A stretch of DNA of 64,000 bases from Rhizomys pruinosus (Eukaryota > Chordata > Mammalia > Rodentia > Spalacidae), in contig VZQC01008059.1 in the NCBI GenBank assembly GCA_009823505.1, forward strand, positions 2,487,939 through 2,551,938, given 5' to 3'. This document shows positions 23,041-35,071 of the stretch, in pieces. The notes under the pieces were generated by a model. It ran no database searches and was not told where the DNA came from. It saw only the letters and a list, made by a program, of their open reading frames with translations. Both the position numbers and the translations under genes were made by a program. Numbering within the stretch: the first letter of the stretch is position 1; every line of letters starts with the position of its first letter.

Positions 23041-26000
23041 CCAGTTGCCAGGGATCTAATGCCTCTTCTGACCTCACTCAGAATTGCATGACACAAGCGC
23101 ACTTACACACAATTCCGGCAATCCATCTCATACATATAAAATAAAAATAAATAAATAAATATATTTTAATAATAACTAGAATTACAAAGTTTCACCTCAT
23201 ATTAACTTAACTAATCACTTATAACGAAGAAAAATTATGTTTTATTGCCTTTAGGCTGGGAGTCCAATATTGTCCTTGGTTTTTTCTATTTGCCTGTGAT
23301 AAAAATACCCTGCCAAAGGCTACTTAACAGAGGAAGTGTTGCATCTGGCTTACACACTGAGCTACAGTCCATCTGGTTGGGAAATCAAGGCCATAGGGAA
23401 ACTTGAGCAGCTAGTCGCATCACAGCCACAGTTGGGGAGAGAGATGAGTAAATAGTGCTAGTGTTAAAACAACACTCCTTGGTTTTATACAGTCCAGGGC
23501 CCCTGCCCAGGAAACGGTACGCTACCCACACTGGATGGTCGTCCACACCCTATGTAAGGAAACCAAGAAATCCCCCAGACTTGCCAGAAGCTCATCTCCC
23601 AGGTGACCTCACTTCCCCCCTGTCCCGTTGAGTTGGAAAGTTGACACCAACCATCACAAATGTCCAAGATGTTGTGTGGGACAGCGATTGCTGGACTCAG
23701 ATGTATCTTGACCATGTGCAGGCTACCAATCTGCTTAGCGCACCTGGCAGAGCAAGGAGCGGGCACACTTTGTCACAGCTAGCAGTACTCAGTAAGTCAC
23801 CAGTCTGCTTGCTTGTCAGCACGCCCTTCTGGAATATGCCCAGGAGTTGGAATGAACGTGATGGTGTGAGGTCTAAGGTGGCCACTGGAGGTGATGTCAT
23901 GCAGTGGAGCACTTGCCCTGTTGCGTAGAAGAAATGCACCACCTGCCGTGGTCCCCGGGTTGTTACTGCTGCGTGGGCTTGGTTGTGGGGCTATCAACCC
24001 ACAGCTGGCTCTTCAGCTCTTTGGTTGTGGGAGCCAGCAGCTTCCGCAACTGCATGTTTGGCCAGGTGGGACCATCAGTCCCGCAGCTGCGTGTTCGGTT
24101 GCAGGGCAATCAGCCCTTTGTGCCCTCTTCCAACTGCAGGGTCAGCAGCCCCACATATTTGCTTCTAGCGAAGGCCTTCTTTCTACCTCACAGCACAGCA
24201 GGAAGCATGGAGTGGGAAGAGAGGGAGGAGGTTAGCTGAGTTCTCGCCTCCTCTGTCTATAATATCATTAATCTCCTCGTGGGGGCCTGGGGGCCCATCC
24301 TCAGGACTTCATCTAATCCTAATTAACTCCCACCCGCCTCATCTTCAAATGTCATCAGCGCATGAGTTTGATTTACAACACGAAAGCTTTTAAAGGACAC
24401 AGTCAAGCATGGCAAGTACCTTTTGAGATCTTGTAATGAGTTCTGTAGGTCTAATTAGGGGAGAAAAAGATGCATGCAAATAAAAAGTGTATGATTATTG
24501 ACACATATGGACCCCCTAACAAAAGCTCCAACGGGAGATCACCAAGTGAACTAACTGGTCAGAATTACTTCCCAAGGCCCAGTGTCTCTAGTCTGCTTAT
24601 TCTTCATCTAGCAGCGACTACCTGTGTTATCTACCACTCTTTAACCTGCCTACCACCACTGCCTACCCCATCCCAAGATCAAAACTTCCCTGATTATATA
24701 ATTATACCAGTCAATCAGTCCTTCCTCCATCCTCTGTGTTTGACAGCTTTTCAGTACTTTTCTTAATTTTTTAGATTACTATTATTATTAATGTGTGTGT
24801 GCACATGTGCATATGATGTCTGTGTGTGAGTGGAGGTGTGCATGTACCACAGCACATGTGGAGGTCAGAGAACAACCTTTCGTGAACCAGCTCTCTTCTT
24901 CCGCTGTGGGATAGGGTTGTAACTCAGGTCATGAAGCTTGGGCAGCAACAGCATGGTAGATTAACTCTTACTTACATGTCACCTAGCCTCAAAAATTATC
25001 AATTTAAGCTAGGTATAGTGGTGCAGATCTGTAATCCCAGCATTAAAGGCTCAGGAAGGAGGATTGGGATGCATGCTGTACTGTTGCCCCAGTTGAGAGC
25101 CAACCATTTTCCAAGTCTCTTGAGATCGGACAAGCCCTCCACTCATGGAACCATAGCCACTCTTGCCCCAGCAGAGTGCTCAGCCAGCTGAACCCAACAG
25201 GACAGGGTCAAGGGCCGAATGGCTGACAAATGGAGGGGTACCAGTGTTGTTCACCTGCTTCCCCAACACACACAAAGCCCAGAGGAAGGAAAGGAGGGTA
25301 GAACAGCTGGGACATTCTCAGTGTGTCTCTTTACGTCAGATAACAAATCTCTTGAAACCTGTTTATGCCCACTAGCGTTTCCTGTGCTTAGACATTAGTT
25401 TCATTTCTGAAAAATACATTTTTTTTAAATTGCTAATATAAGTAAACTACTCATTCCATTAACAAGGCCCTCAGTGCCTCTTCAGATAATTCCCTGGCGG
25501 CCAGAGCCAAGAAAGCTTCCTGGGAGGGTCAGGTCCCAGAATCCCTAACCTCATATGTCCCTAGCTTCCTCTCAGTGCTCTGCTAGGGCTGGGACACAAC
25601 CCCTGACAACAGTGATAAAGGATCAGGACACAGAAGCTTCCCCTAGCCCTCACGCTAGTCCACACTGACCACGTTTGTTCCTCTACCCAGTGCCCCCAAT
25701 CTGCTTGATCATATTGGAACCCATAGCTGGTCCTCAATGTCCAGCAGAAAAGGCTTCTTACTTTATTTAGTTGAAAAACTGGACACACTACGTCCTCCCC
25801 CCCCCAGGCTCTTTCAAGCCCCCAAAGGTTAGGAGGACTCCTCTTCATCCAGACTGCATTATCCAGGGAGGAGGAGGAAATCATTCCAGCTGAGCTTTTT
25901 GACCTGTGAGATGGGATACTCAGCTCCAGACCAAGGGGATCCTAACCTGCCTCTGCCTCGAGACCAAAACAAGGACCTCTTCTTCCCCAAGGCCTGACTC

Positions 26001-28849
26001 TTCCAGCACCCAGGACAAGATTTGGGTTGGTGTGTTTCTTGGCCTTCCGCAGAACTTCAAGCCTCTGAAGCTGTCAGGGGTCAAGAGTGAGTAGAGCCAG
26101 CATTATAAACTCTGGGCAGGACTGAAATGTAGCCATAGTTTCAGCCCTGTGTGCACACTCTGATGGCCTGAGCCATGTGTTCTGTCATCAGCTATGGATG
26201 TGTGACCAACCCAGAAACAGGTCTAGGGTAGAGAACCTAAAATGCACAAGCTACAGTGACAGGGAGTCTCAGAATCACGCCATACTGCTAAGAGGATCCT
26301 GAGTCTCTGTAAAGGTCTGTGAGGCTGAGGAACACCTGCCAAGGTATTTGTCCACCAAATGTTGAGTTCCACCAAAGCTGCCTCAGAAAACCCAGGCAGC
26401 CTCTTCTCTTTCTCTTCCCTCCCCTGAAATCCACACCCACCCCACCCCATTCTTGTCACCCTTTAAGCATTTCCTGGTTCTTGTGGCGTTCAGAGACTGA
26501 ACAGTCTCTTCCAGCTCATGATTCACTGTGTCTTGGAGGTCTAACTCGCAGTGGGATGGAAGTTCATGTATATCAAGTGCTTTCCTGTTTCCAGAGTGGG
26601 TTAACACAATGACACACGTTCTCTGTCAGTTTTCTCATAAGTTGAGAACAATAAGGCTCGAGGGATGTTGAGTAAAAGATCCCTGACTCTTTCCAACGCA
26701 TCTTCTTTTTCTTGGTGATTTGGTTTAGTTTTAGTTTGGTTTGGCTTGGTTTAGCTTTGAGGCAGGGCCTCACCTAACTCAAGCTAGCTACTAAGTAGCC
26801 AAGGATGACCTTGACTTCTGATCCTCCTGCCATAACCTCCTTAGTGTGGGGGATTACAACCATGTACCACCATACCCCGTTTATGTGGTGGTGCCAGGGA
26901 TCAGACTTAGGGCCTCAAGTATGCTAGCAAAACATTGAGCTATATAACTCCAGCCCCCAACAAACTTTTGCCTGGCGATGGTTAGTAAGGAGATTAACTC
27001 CCACTTCACCCTCCCAGACCCTCCTCATTCTTCAAGCTCTAGTGCCATGCCTCCTTGCCCTGAGCCTTCCCAAACCACTCCAAGTCTTGATACCCCACCA
27101 CCACCCCATCCATGAGTTCCCGCTGCAGAGTGGACACCACCTCTCTCTGCTTTTGATTTATGGGAACAAGTTTGTCTCTCAACAAAATTTTTAAGATGCC
27201 ATGTACCTACAGACACGTCTTATGCTTATTTTGGACAGTAGTTCATTTAATATTTTGAACAATTGTGATATTTTAAATACTTTGGAACAACTGCAATTGT
27301 TCAAATTCTTTTGTATAATAGTAGTTGTTCAACTACTTGCTGTGCTTAATATAAAACTTAAAACAGGCTCTGCCTTCAAGACTCATATTGTGATAGAGAA
27401 GCAATAAAACCTTATGGGGTGGAAAGAAAGACTTAGAAGCATTGAAAACCCTCTTAAACTATTCTTAAGTACATCCGAATGAACAGAAATTAACTGCCAG
27501 ACTATAGCACCACGTGAAATAAGAATTCATTTGATTGAGAGTAGTCTGACTAGAAGGGCAAAGGAATGGCTGGCAGGATTTATAGAACCTTAGAAGTGCT
27601 TTGTGGATGAACATCCAAGTACACCTGTAAGGCTGTTGGCCAGGGGCACCAGAATTCTTCATAGACGTGCCTCTGAGGGGATCAGATGGCCATCTGGGAG
27701 TCCAGACGAGAGAGAATGAAATGGGTCGGGGCACAAGCCTATACCACGAGAAGATAGTGATAGAGAGGAGATGAGGAACGAGAACAAGAACAACTCATTT
27801 TTCTGGACAGCAGGATCCAGGAACCCAACCTAAAAACAGTGATGTATATAAGTTTATTTTGATATGTGCGATTCAAGATTGGGCTGTTGGGGCTGGAGAG
27901 ATGGCCTAGCGGTTAAGAGCGCCTACCGCTCTTGCAGAGGACCCGGGTTCGATCTCCAGCACCCACATGGCGGCTAAGAACCGTCTTAACTCCAATTCCA
28001 GGAGAACTCCAGTTTCCAGGGGAATCCGAGACCCTCTTCTGACTCCGCGGCTTTGCACGTCACGGGTGCGCAGACCTACACACAAACAGTACATTCATAC
28101 ACATAAATAAATAAAATGAAATTAAAAAAATTAAAAAAGATTGGGCTGTTATCCTATCAGAGAAAAATTAAAGTACTGATATTCACTGTATATCAGAAAC
28201 TTATGGACAATTGGATTTGGACAGAATGAAACCCCAAAGAAAGTTATCAAAGGGAGAACAAACCAAGACAATATGTGGGATTTATGGGTGAAGAAACCAG
28301 AGTACGAGGCAGGAATCCAGAGATGGGATTCGGCCACACTGCCAGGACCCTGCTTTCAGGGTTGCATATTCTTTTCGGTTTTGCTTTTTGGTTTTCTTGT
28401 TTTGTTTTGGTTTGGTTTGGGTCTTTTTGACAGAGTCCCCTGCAACCCCAGCTGTCCTGGAACTCTCTATGTAGACCAGGCTGGTCTTGAACTCACAGAG
28501 ATACCTGCCTCTTCCTCCCGAGTCCTGGGATTAAAGGTATGCACCACCACAGCCGCCTCTGAACTCTTTTTTCATAATTGCCTTTCTCCCATGTTTGGAA
28601 AAAAAAATGCATGCTTCTCACCCACCCTGAGACTTCCTCAAAGGCATTTCACTACCATATACAAACCTCCAGGATACCAGATGGAAGTATTTAAAAAGTA
28701 AATGACTCCAGCCGGGCGTGGTGGCGCATGCCTTTATCCTAGCACTTGGGAGGCAGAGGCAGGTGGATCTTTGTGAGTTCAAGGCCAGCCTGGTCTACAG
28801 AGTGAGTTCCAGGACAGCTGGGCCACAGGAAGACCCTGTCTCAAAAAGA

Positions 28850-28890
<41 letters not shown>

Positions 28891-31161
28891 ACTCCAATCA
28901 GAGCCTATAAAATCCTCTGAAGTCATGTGGAACTCTCTCAACAGAGGGAGACTCCTTCCAAATCCATAGATCACAAAGTATTAAAAATACTTTTTACAAG
29001 GGGCTGGAGAGATGGCTCAGTGGTCTCTAGCAGAGGACCCAGTTCAATTCCCAACACCCACATGGCAGCTAACAACTGTCCACAACATGAGTGCACTTAC
29101 ACATGTGCAGGCAATATACTCATACACATAAAATTAAAATAACAAAATATTTTCTAAAAATACTTTTATCTTTATATGTTTTAATATTTGCCTGCATGTA
29201 TCTAAGTACACCACATGTATATGAAGTCCATAGAGGCCAGAAGAGGGTGTCAAATCCTCGGGAATTAGACTCACAGAAGGCTGTTAGCTGCCATATATGT
29301 GCTGAGAGCTGAACTCAGGTCCTTTGCAAGAGCAAACAATACTCTTAACCACTGAGCCATATCTCTAGCCCCTAAAAAGAATTTTTGACAATACATCATT
29401 TTATAAGTCTATAAGAAATTATAATCTAAGGAGTTCAATGAATTTGTCATTGCCACAAGAGAATCTCTTAATTTATTATTTTCTGTTAACAAGGTTTCTC
29501 AGAACTTACTATTCCTATATGTTTGTTCTTTGCTGGCTTAAGACTCACTAAGTAAACTGGGCGTGGTGGCACACGCCTTTAATCCTAGCATTGAGAGGCA
29601 GAGGCAGGTGGATCTCTGTGAGTTCAAGGCCAGCCTGGTCTACAGACTGAGCTCCAGGGACAGCTGGGACTAAAAATAAGGGAGAACCTGTCTCAAAATA
29701 TCAAAAAAAAAAAAAAAAACTCACTAAGTAGCTGAAGAGACCCTAAATTTCTAGTCTTCCTCCCTTATCTCACAAGTGCTGGGATTATAAGCATGTACCA
29801 TCATACCCAGTTAGAGACTTTCTATTTCATTTACAAAATATTTGCAAGAGATTACCATTGTAAGTGACCAAGTGTCTGTAGTATACTAGACAGAGTGCCC
29901 TAAAACTGTCCACTAGAATCAGGTATAGAGTATCTTTTTATTTTTTCTGACAATTTCTTTTTTCTGTCCCTGTAGCACACTAGAACAAAGATCCATACTT
30001 GGGCAGGCAGTTCAAAGAGCAAGTAGTCACTAGCAGACAAGAAATGTGACCTCAAAGATCCTTCATTCTAAACCTTGACTTGGCCAATGAAGAATCAGAA
30101 GTCTAGAAAGAGGTAAATTGCCCATGGTAACAGAACAAGTAGTTCTAGAACTGAAAAGCATCTCTGTTCAGTGAACCCAGGGCCCTTTCTACCCCATCCT
30201 ATACCTATTACAACAGATTAAGAAAGGTTTTCTTCCATGTTCTGCACAGTAACACTACACTTCTCCCCTTGTCTTCAACATAAATTGTTTGACATGGAGA
30301 ATCAGGTTGTTGAGGTTCTCCTAGGACTAAACCCTAGGACATAGCCCAGACCATCTAAGTAAGAAAAAGCCTTAGAGGAGACAAAGGCACGGACAGGAAG
30401 GGAAGAGCTCAGGATATTCCTAGTCCGACTTTCAGGAATTAGCATCCTGGAAGAACAGCAAGCAAGCCCTGAAGCACCATTTCAAGCTGAGGGCCTCTTG
30501 GGTGATGAATAGATTTGCCAAGGACAAGATTGTTAATGGTGTAGAGGAGGGGTGCTCTCCAGGATATTCGGATATAAGACAGTGCATTCTGACAATCTAC
30601 AGCATAGATGAGAAGCCAGACACAAAAAAGGCCCCACACTGGCTGAGTCTGTTTATCTGATTATTTCTAGAATAGGCAAATCCATAAAGACAAAAATAGA
30701 TGAACGGCTGCCAGGGAATGGAGGAAGGGAAAAAAGGAATGATGACGAGTGGGCAAGTTGATGTTTTGTTTTGTTTTTTCCTTTTTAGGCGAGGCAGTTG
30801 CTTTGAACGAAATGAGATGTTTGCACAACCTTGTGAATATACTCACAAACCTGGAACTGTGTACTTTTAAACCAGAAGTTTCATAGTATATGAATTATGT
30901 CTCATTAAAAACAATGAATTGGGTTGGAGAGATGGCTCAGGGGTTAAGAGCCCTGACTGCTCTTGCAGAAGACCTGGTTCAATTCCCAGCACCCACAGGG
31001 CAGCTAAGAACTGTCTTTAAGCCGGGCATTATGTGCACATCTTTAATCCTAGCACTGGGGAGGCAGAGGCAGGAAGATCTCTGTGAGTTCAAGGCCAACC
31101 TGGTCTACAGAGTGAGTTCCAGGCCAGCTGGGGTTATAAGGAGACTCTGTCTCAAAAAGAC

Positions 31162-31193
<32 letters not shown>

Positions 31194-31288
31194 CAATGAG
31201 CTTGTGTGGTGGGGCATGCCTTTATTCCCAACACCCAGAGGCAGAGAGATAAGTGGACATGAAGAGACCTGCTTCAAAATGGCAACCA
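23041..31288 (+). repeat. Arm C, second forward copy
   Basis: Same order as arm A shifted by about 16,515: B2 tail (23041-23170), URR1-like (23262-23665), hairpin patch (23960-24165), B3 (24775-24982, -), old B1 (25006-25078, +), B4 (26717-26957, -), young B2 (27889-28136, +), B1 (28377-28560, -), B1 (28712-28884, +), short B2 (29000-29158, +), B2 (29165-29372, -), B1 (29556-29720, +), old B1 (29722-29813, -), composite SINE (30920-31192, +). SINE copies here are closer to consensus than in arm A. The match to arm B ends near AAAATGGCAAC at 31288. Confidence 0.95.
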
Positions 31289-31310
31289 AAAAAAAAAAAA
31301 AAAGAAAAAG
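31191..31310 (+). mobile_element. B1 5' fragment with A-rich tail
   Basis: GTGTGGTGGGGCATGCCTTT and AGAGGCAGAGAGATAAGTGG match the first half of B1, followed by other sequence and a run of A. Confidence 0.5.
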
Positions 31311-31417
31311 AAATGAGTGAGCAATCTATGAACATATTATACAGATAAAGATAGAGGGAACTGGGGAAGATGTCTCATATATATTGATCAATTCTTTTAC
31401 ATTCATCCTCTCAGCGC

Positions 31418-31535
31418 ACGTGTGTAATCCAAGCAAGCAGGGGGCTAAGGTAAGAGGATCACAAGTTGGGGGTCAACCTGAGCAACATAGTGAGTTCCAG
31501 ACCAGCCTGAGATAGATACATAGTGAGACCATCCA
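31418..31535 (+). mobile_element. Old B1-like SINE
   Basis: GTGTGTAATCCAAGCAAGCA then GAGTTCCAGACCAGCCTGAG follow the B1 order with strong divergence. Confidence 0.5.
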
Positions 31536-31539
31536 TGTC

Positions 31540-31765
31540 TCTTTGTTCGTGGTTTGGCTTTGTATTTTGGAGACAGAGTCTCATGTAGTCCAAGTTGGCC
31601 TTGAACTCACTAAGGAGCTGAGGAAGACCTTGAACAACTCATCTTTATGTCTCAACCTCCCTAATATTAGGATGGTAGACATATGCTACCACATAAGGTT
31701 AATGTACTGGAGATCAAACCCCAGGCCTTTGTGCATGTTGGTCCAGCACTGTACCAAGCCCTGAG
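31540..31765 (-). mobile_element. B4-type SINE
   Basis: A B1-like body (GACAGAGTCTCATGTAGTCC) with an ID-like head near 31710-31760 in minus orientation. Confidence 0.6.
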
Positions 31766-31792
31766 ACTGTGACTTTAAAAAATAAAAATTTT

Positions 31793-32062
31793 GGGCTGGA
31801 GAGATGGCCTAGAGGTTAAGAGCGCCGACTGCTCTTGCAGAGGACCCAGGTTCGATCCCCAGCACCCACATGGTGACTGAGAACCGTCTTTAACTCCAGT
31901 TCCAGGGGAATTTAACGCCCTCTTCTGACCTCCGAGGCATTGCACAACATGGGTGCACAAACCTACATGCAGACAGTACATTCATACACATACAAAAATA
32001 ATTTTTAAAAAATAAAATAAAAATAAATAAATAAAATTTAAAAAATAAAAATTTTAAAAATC
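31793..32062 (+). mobile_element. Young B2 SINE
   Basis: GGGCTGGAGAGATGGCCTAG and GGTTCGATCCCCAGCACCC show good A and B boxes. This copy lacks the 17-bp duplication (GTCTTTAACTCCAGTTCCAG). Its A/T-rich tail extends to about 32062. Confidence 0.9.
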
Positions 32063-32223
32063 CTGAAAAAAAATCAAACCACCTCAGGTCTATTTCTCTT
32101 CATAGGCCTTGTATTTTTCCACTAGCTTCTTATAAAAGAACTCCAGTACTTCCTGGGTGTTCTTCCCACTGTGCTGGCAAAGCAGTGAACATATCTGATG
32201 GCTCAATGACTAAGACTTGGCAG

Positions 32224-32448
32224 GGCTGGAGAGATGGCTGGGTGCTGGCTTAAGAAGACTGGCTGTTCATGTGGAGCACTTGGCTTCAGTTCCCCTCATC
32301 CACACAGCAGCTGACAGCCATCCACAAACGCAATTCCAGGGGATCCTACACCCCCTTCTGGCTTCCACAGATACTTCAATCACAAAGAGGACATACAGAC
32401 AAGCAGACAGAAACACATAACGATAAATTTTAAAATAAATCATTTTTT
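32224..32448 (+). mobile_element. B2/B3-type SINE upstream of the receptor gene
   Basis: AGGGCTGGAGAGATGGCTGG head, GGGGATCCTACACCCCCTTC body and an A-rich tail. It ends about 40 bases before the receptor start codon. Confidence 0.7.
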
Positions 32449-32471
32449 TAAATACTATCTGAATGATTGTC

Positions 32472-32488
32472 CACTGTCACTTCTGCAG
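32472..32488 (+). promoter_or_regulatory. Possible 3' splice site just before the receptor ATG
   Basis: A pyrimidine-rich run ending TTCTGCAG lies immediately before ATG. Olfactory receptor coding exons commonly follow a 5' non-coding exon. Here the acceptor would leave no 5' UTR in the coding exon, so this is only suggestive. Confidence 0.35.
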
Positions 32489-33448
32489 ATGACACCTGGA
32501 GAATTAGCCCTCATCAGTGGCAACCACACCCCAGTCACCAAGTTCATCTTGCTGGGATTCTCCAATTACCCAGACCTCCAGGAACTTCTCTTTGGGGCCT
32601 TCCTTCTCGTTTACACCATGACAGTGGTAGGCAACCTGGGAATGATGGCACTCATCCTCACGGACTCCCGACTCCACAGCCCCATGTACTTCTTCCTCAG
32701 CATCCTCTCTTTTCTTGATATTTGTTACTCTTCGGTGGTGACACCCAAGCTCCTGGTAAACTCTCTGGCCTCTGACAAGTCCATCTCTTTTGAAGGCTGT
32801 GTGGTCCAGCTAACCTTCTTTGTGATACATGTGACAGCTGAAAGCTTCCTGCTGGCCTCCATGGCCTACGACCGCTTCATGGCCATCTGCCAGCCCCTTC
32901 ATTACACTTCTCTCATGACCAAGGGGACCTGTCTCCAGCTGGTGGCTGCTTCTTATGTGTTTGGTGGTGTCAACTCTGCTATTCAGACAGGGAATGTCTT
33001 CGCCCTACCTTTCTGTGGGCCCAACCAGGTAACACACTATTTCTGTGACATCCCACCCCTTCTCCGCCTGGCTTGTGCCAGCACTGCCACCGCAGAAGTG
33101 GTTCTTTATATATTCTCTGGCCTGGTTACCCTTCTGCCTGCCACAGTCATTCTTACCTCCTACAGCTTGGTCTTGATGGCCATTGGAAGGATTCGCACGG
33201 CTGCTGGGCGGGAGAAGGCTCTCTCCACATGTGCTTCCCACTTCCTGGCCATTGCCATTTTTTACGGCACAGTGGTTTTCACCTATGTCCAACCCCATGG
33301 ATCCATTGGTGATACAAATGGCCAAGTAGTGTCGGTGTTCTACACCATAATAATTCCAATGCTCAACCCCTTCATCTATAGCCTCCGCAACAAGGAGGTC
33401 AAAGACGCCCTGCAGAGGAAGCTCGGGATCAACATCTTTCCCTGCTGA
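32489..33448 (+). CDS. Olfactory receptor, class II, intact single coding exon
   Basis: This encodes a 319-residue G-protein-coupled odorant receptor, expected in olfactory cilia membranes and signalling through G-olf. All family hallmarks are visible: an N-glycosylation site NHT at 12-14, GN in helix 1 (48-49), PMYFFL (65-70), the helix-3 Cys104, MAYDRF with AIC (125-134), extracellular-loop cysteines near 176 and 186, SY in helix 5 (224-225), KALSTCASH (243-251) and PMLNPFIYSLRN (290-301). The length is normal for the family and there are no stops or frameshifts, so it is likely functional. The Met chosen is the first in frame, with the NHT site at the usual distance. The subfamily is uncertain: it has an OR9-like feel, but I cannot assign it. 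SINEs lie on both sides and no second receptor is in this window. Regulation is not visible. Confidence 0.96.
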   Translation: MTPGELALISGNHTPVTKFILLGFSNYPDLQELLFGAFLLVYTMTVVGNLGMMALILTDSRLHSPMYFFLSILSFLDICYSSVVTPKLLVNSLASDKSISFEGCVVQLTFFVIHVTAESFLLASMAYDRFMAICQPLHYTSLMTKGTCLQLVAASYVFGGVNSAIQTGNVFALPFCGPNQVTHYFCDIPPLLRLACASTATAEVVLYIFSGLVTLLPATVILTSYSLVLMAIGRIRTAAGREKALSTCASHFLAIAIFYGTVVFTYVQPHGSIGDTNGQVVSVFYTIIIPMLNPFIYSLRNKEVKDALQRKLGINIFPC

Positions 33449-33599
33449 GCACTGGGAGGCTGTTTGTTGGAATGAGGAAGTTATAGCATCTTCCAAATCA
33501 TGTTATGAATCGACCAAACCACAGAGAACTGGGTTATGAAGAAGATGGAAATAAGAGAGAACAGTAAACATCATAGTTTAATTTATAAAACATCTTTTA

Positions 33600-33817
33600 A
33601 AAATGTTGACTTTTTATGTACGTGAGTGTATTGCCTGCCTGTATGTAAGTATACCTATGTTATACAGTGCCCAAGAAAGTCAGAAGAGGGTGTCAGATTC
33701 CCCTAGAACTGGAGTTATGGATGGTTGTTAGCTGCCATCTGGGTGGTGGAAATTGAACCCAGGTCCTCTGCAAAGGCAGCCAGTGCCCTTAACCACTGAG
33801 CCATCTCTCCAGCCCCT
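33600..33817 (-). mobile_element. B2 SINE
   Basis: A full B2 in minus orientation about 150 bases after the receptor stop codon. It may lie in the 3' UTR. Confidence 0.88.
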
Positions 33818-33887
33818 TATAAACTATCATATTGAAACTTTGATATCCTGTTCCTAGCAGTCATTGTTAAAATGATTCCATTTTACA

Positions 33888-33893
33888 AATAAA
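33888..33893 (+). terminator. Candidate poly-A signal AATAAA
   Basis: The first AATAAA on the plus strand that I see after the receptor gene outside a SINE. AT-rich context makes a chance match likely. Confidence 0.2.
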
Positions 33894-33903
33894 AAAGATA
33901 CAT

Positions 33904-33981
33904 GACTCAGAAAAATAAGTTAATTAGCTAAATTTATTAACTCAGACTCAGAAAAATAAGTTAATTAGCTAAATTTATTAA
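33904..33981. repeat. Tandem duplication of a 41-bp unit
   Basis: The segment starting GACTCAGAAAAATAAGTTAA at 33904 starts again at 33945, with an identical second copy of 37 bases. Confidence 0.95.
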
Positions 33982-33993
33982 GAAGGTATGTGT

Positions 33994-34200
33994 TCAGGCT
34001 GGAGATATGGTTCAGCAATTAAGAACACTTCCCACACTGCAGAGGACCTGGGTTCAGATCCCAATACCTACATCTGGTGCCTCACAATAACCTGTAACTC
34101 CAGGTCCGGGGCATCTCAAACCCCATACCTCCTTCTGGATTCCGAGGGCCATACGTATGGCAGACACATACACATTAATAAAAGTGATAACTTTAAAAAA
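33994..34200 (+). mobile_element. B2/B3-type SINE
   Basis: CAGGCTGGAGATATGGTTCA head, GGGTTCAGATCCCAATACC B-box region, A-rich tail. Confidence 0.7.
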
Positions 34201-34206
34201 TGATGT

Positions 34207-34370
34207 GCCAGTGTGGTGGCTCATGCCTTTAATCCTAGCACTTGAGAGGCAGAGGCAGGCAGATCTCTGTGAGTTCAAGGCTAGCCTGGTCTACATAGAG
34301 AGCTCCAGGGCAGCTGGGACTAAAGGGAGACCCTGTCTCAAAAAGACCAAAAAAAAAAAAAAAAAAAAAG
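34207..34370 (+). mobile_element. B1 SINE
   Basis: A full B1 starting GCCAGTGTGGTGGCTCATGC and ending in about 20 A. Confidence 0.9.
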
Positions 34371-34444
34371 ATGCATATTCAACATCAGGGCTTCCACACC
34401 AAAACAAGGGCCATATAAATTCCACAGTCATTTTGAGTCTGTCG

Positions 34445-34627
34445 TTGATTTGGTTTGGTTTGGTTTGGATTTTTTGAAACAGGTCTCACTGTACAGACAT
34501 CCTAGCCTAGAAGTCATTAAGTAGACACAAGGTAGCTCAAACTGACCTGGGACTCGCTCTGTAGCCCACACTAAGCCTTAAACTCCCGGTAATCCTTGAT
34601 TAGATGTGTGAGCCACCACGCCTGGCC
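34445..34627 (-). mobile_element. Old B1/B4-like SINE
   Basis: The TTTGGTTTGG tail, GAAACAGGTCTCACTGTA and the GTGTGAGCCACCACGCC 5' end fit a diverged B1 with internal extra sequence. Confidence 0.55.
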
Positions 34628-35070
34628 TAAGTTAAGTCTTTATTGATATTCCATCATAACTTCCAGGAAATATCAGACAACTGGCAACACAACCACTGCT
34701 CTTTTGCCGCTGACTTGATGAAGTGGGAGTCAACAGCAGGCAGCTCAGTTCTTCCTATTGCCAAAAGCAAGATTACCAGGACAAAAATCTTATATCGTTT
34801 CACAACTGCATTTGCTGAGATAGCTTATTAAAACCTCAGGATCAACAAGTTGCAGAAGCCAAGGCCTTCCTGGATTCTTCCCACCAAAACTGACTTTGCC
34901 ACAAATTGGTACTTGCTACAGTCAGGGAAATTGACTCCTCGCATTCAGACTGGGCAGGAAGTGGCAAGGGGCAAGTCTAGAGGGACTGGAAAATGGACAC
35001 AAGCAAAAATCATACAGCAGCTGGAGGAGTAGGAAGTCAAGGCACCTGAGTCAATCATCCCAGGGCCCTG
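34628..35070. other. Stretch without recognised gene
   Basis: Two 60-codon frames on the plus strand have no recognised domain. It might be an old processed fragment, but I cannot name a parent. Confidence 0.4.
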
Positions 35071-35071
35071 C

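Noticed and set aside
14826..31288. Natural ampliconic palindrome of the sex-chromosome type
   Set aside because: Not excluded, but the N at the centre, indel-type differences clustered in repeats and the odd A/B turn favour an artefact. Kept as the alternative in the findings.
32467..32718. An 83-codon frame starting just before the receptor
   Set aside because: Overlaps the receptor in another frame and has no homology.
33005..33496. A 163-codon minus-strand frame over the receptor gene
   Set aside because: A mirror-frame shadow of the receptor coding sequence.
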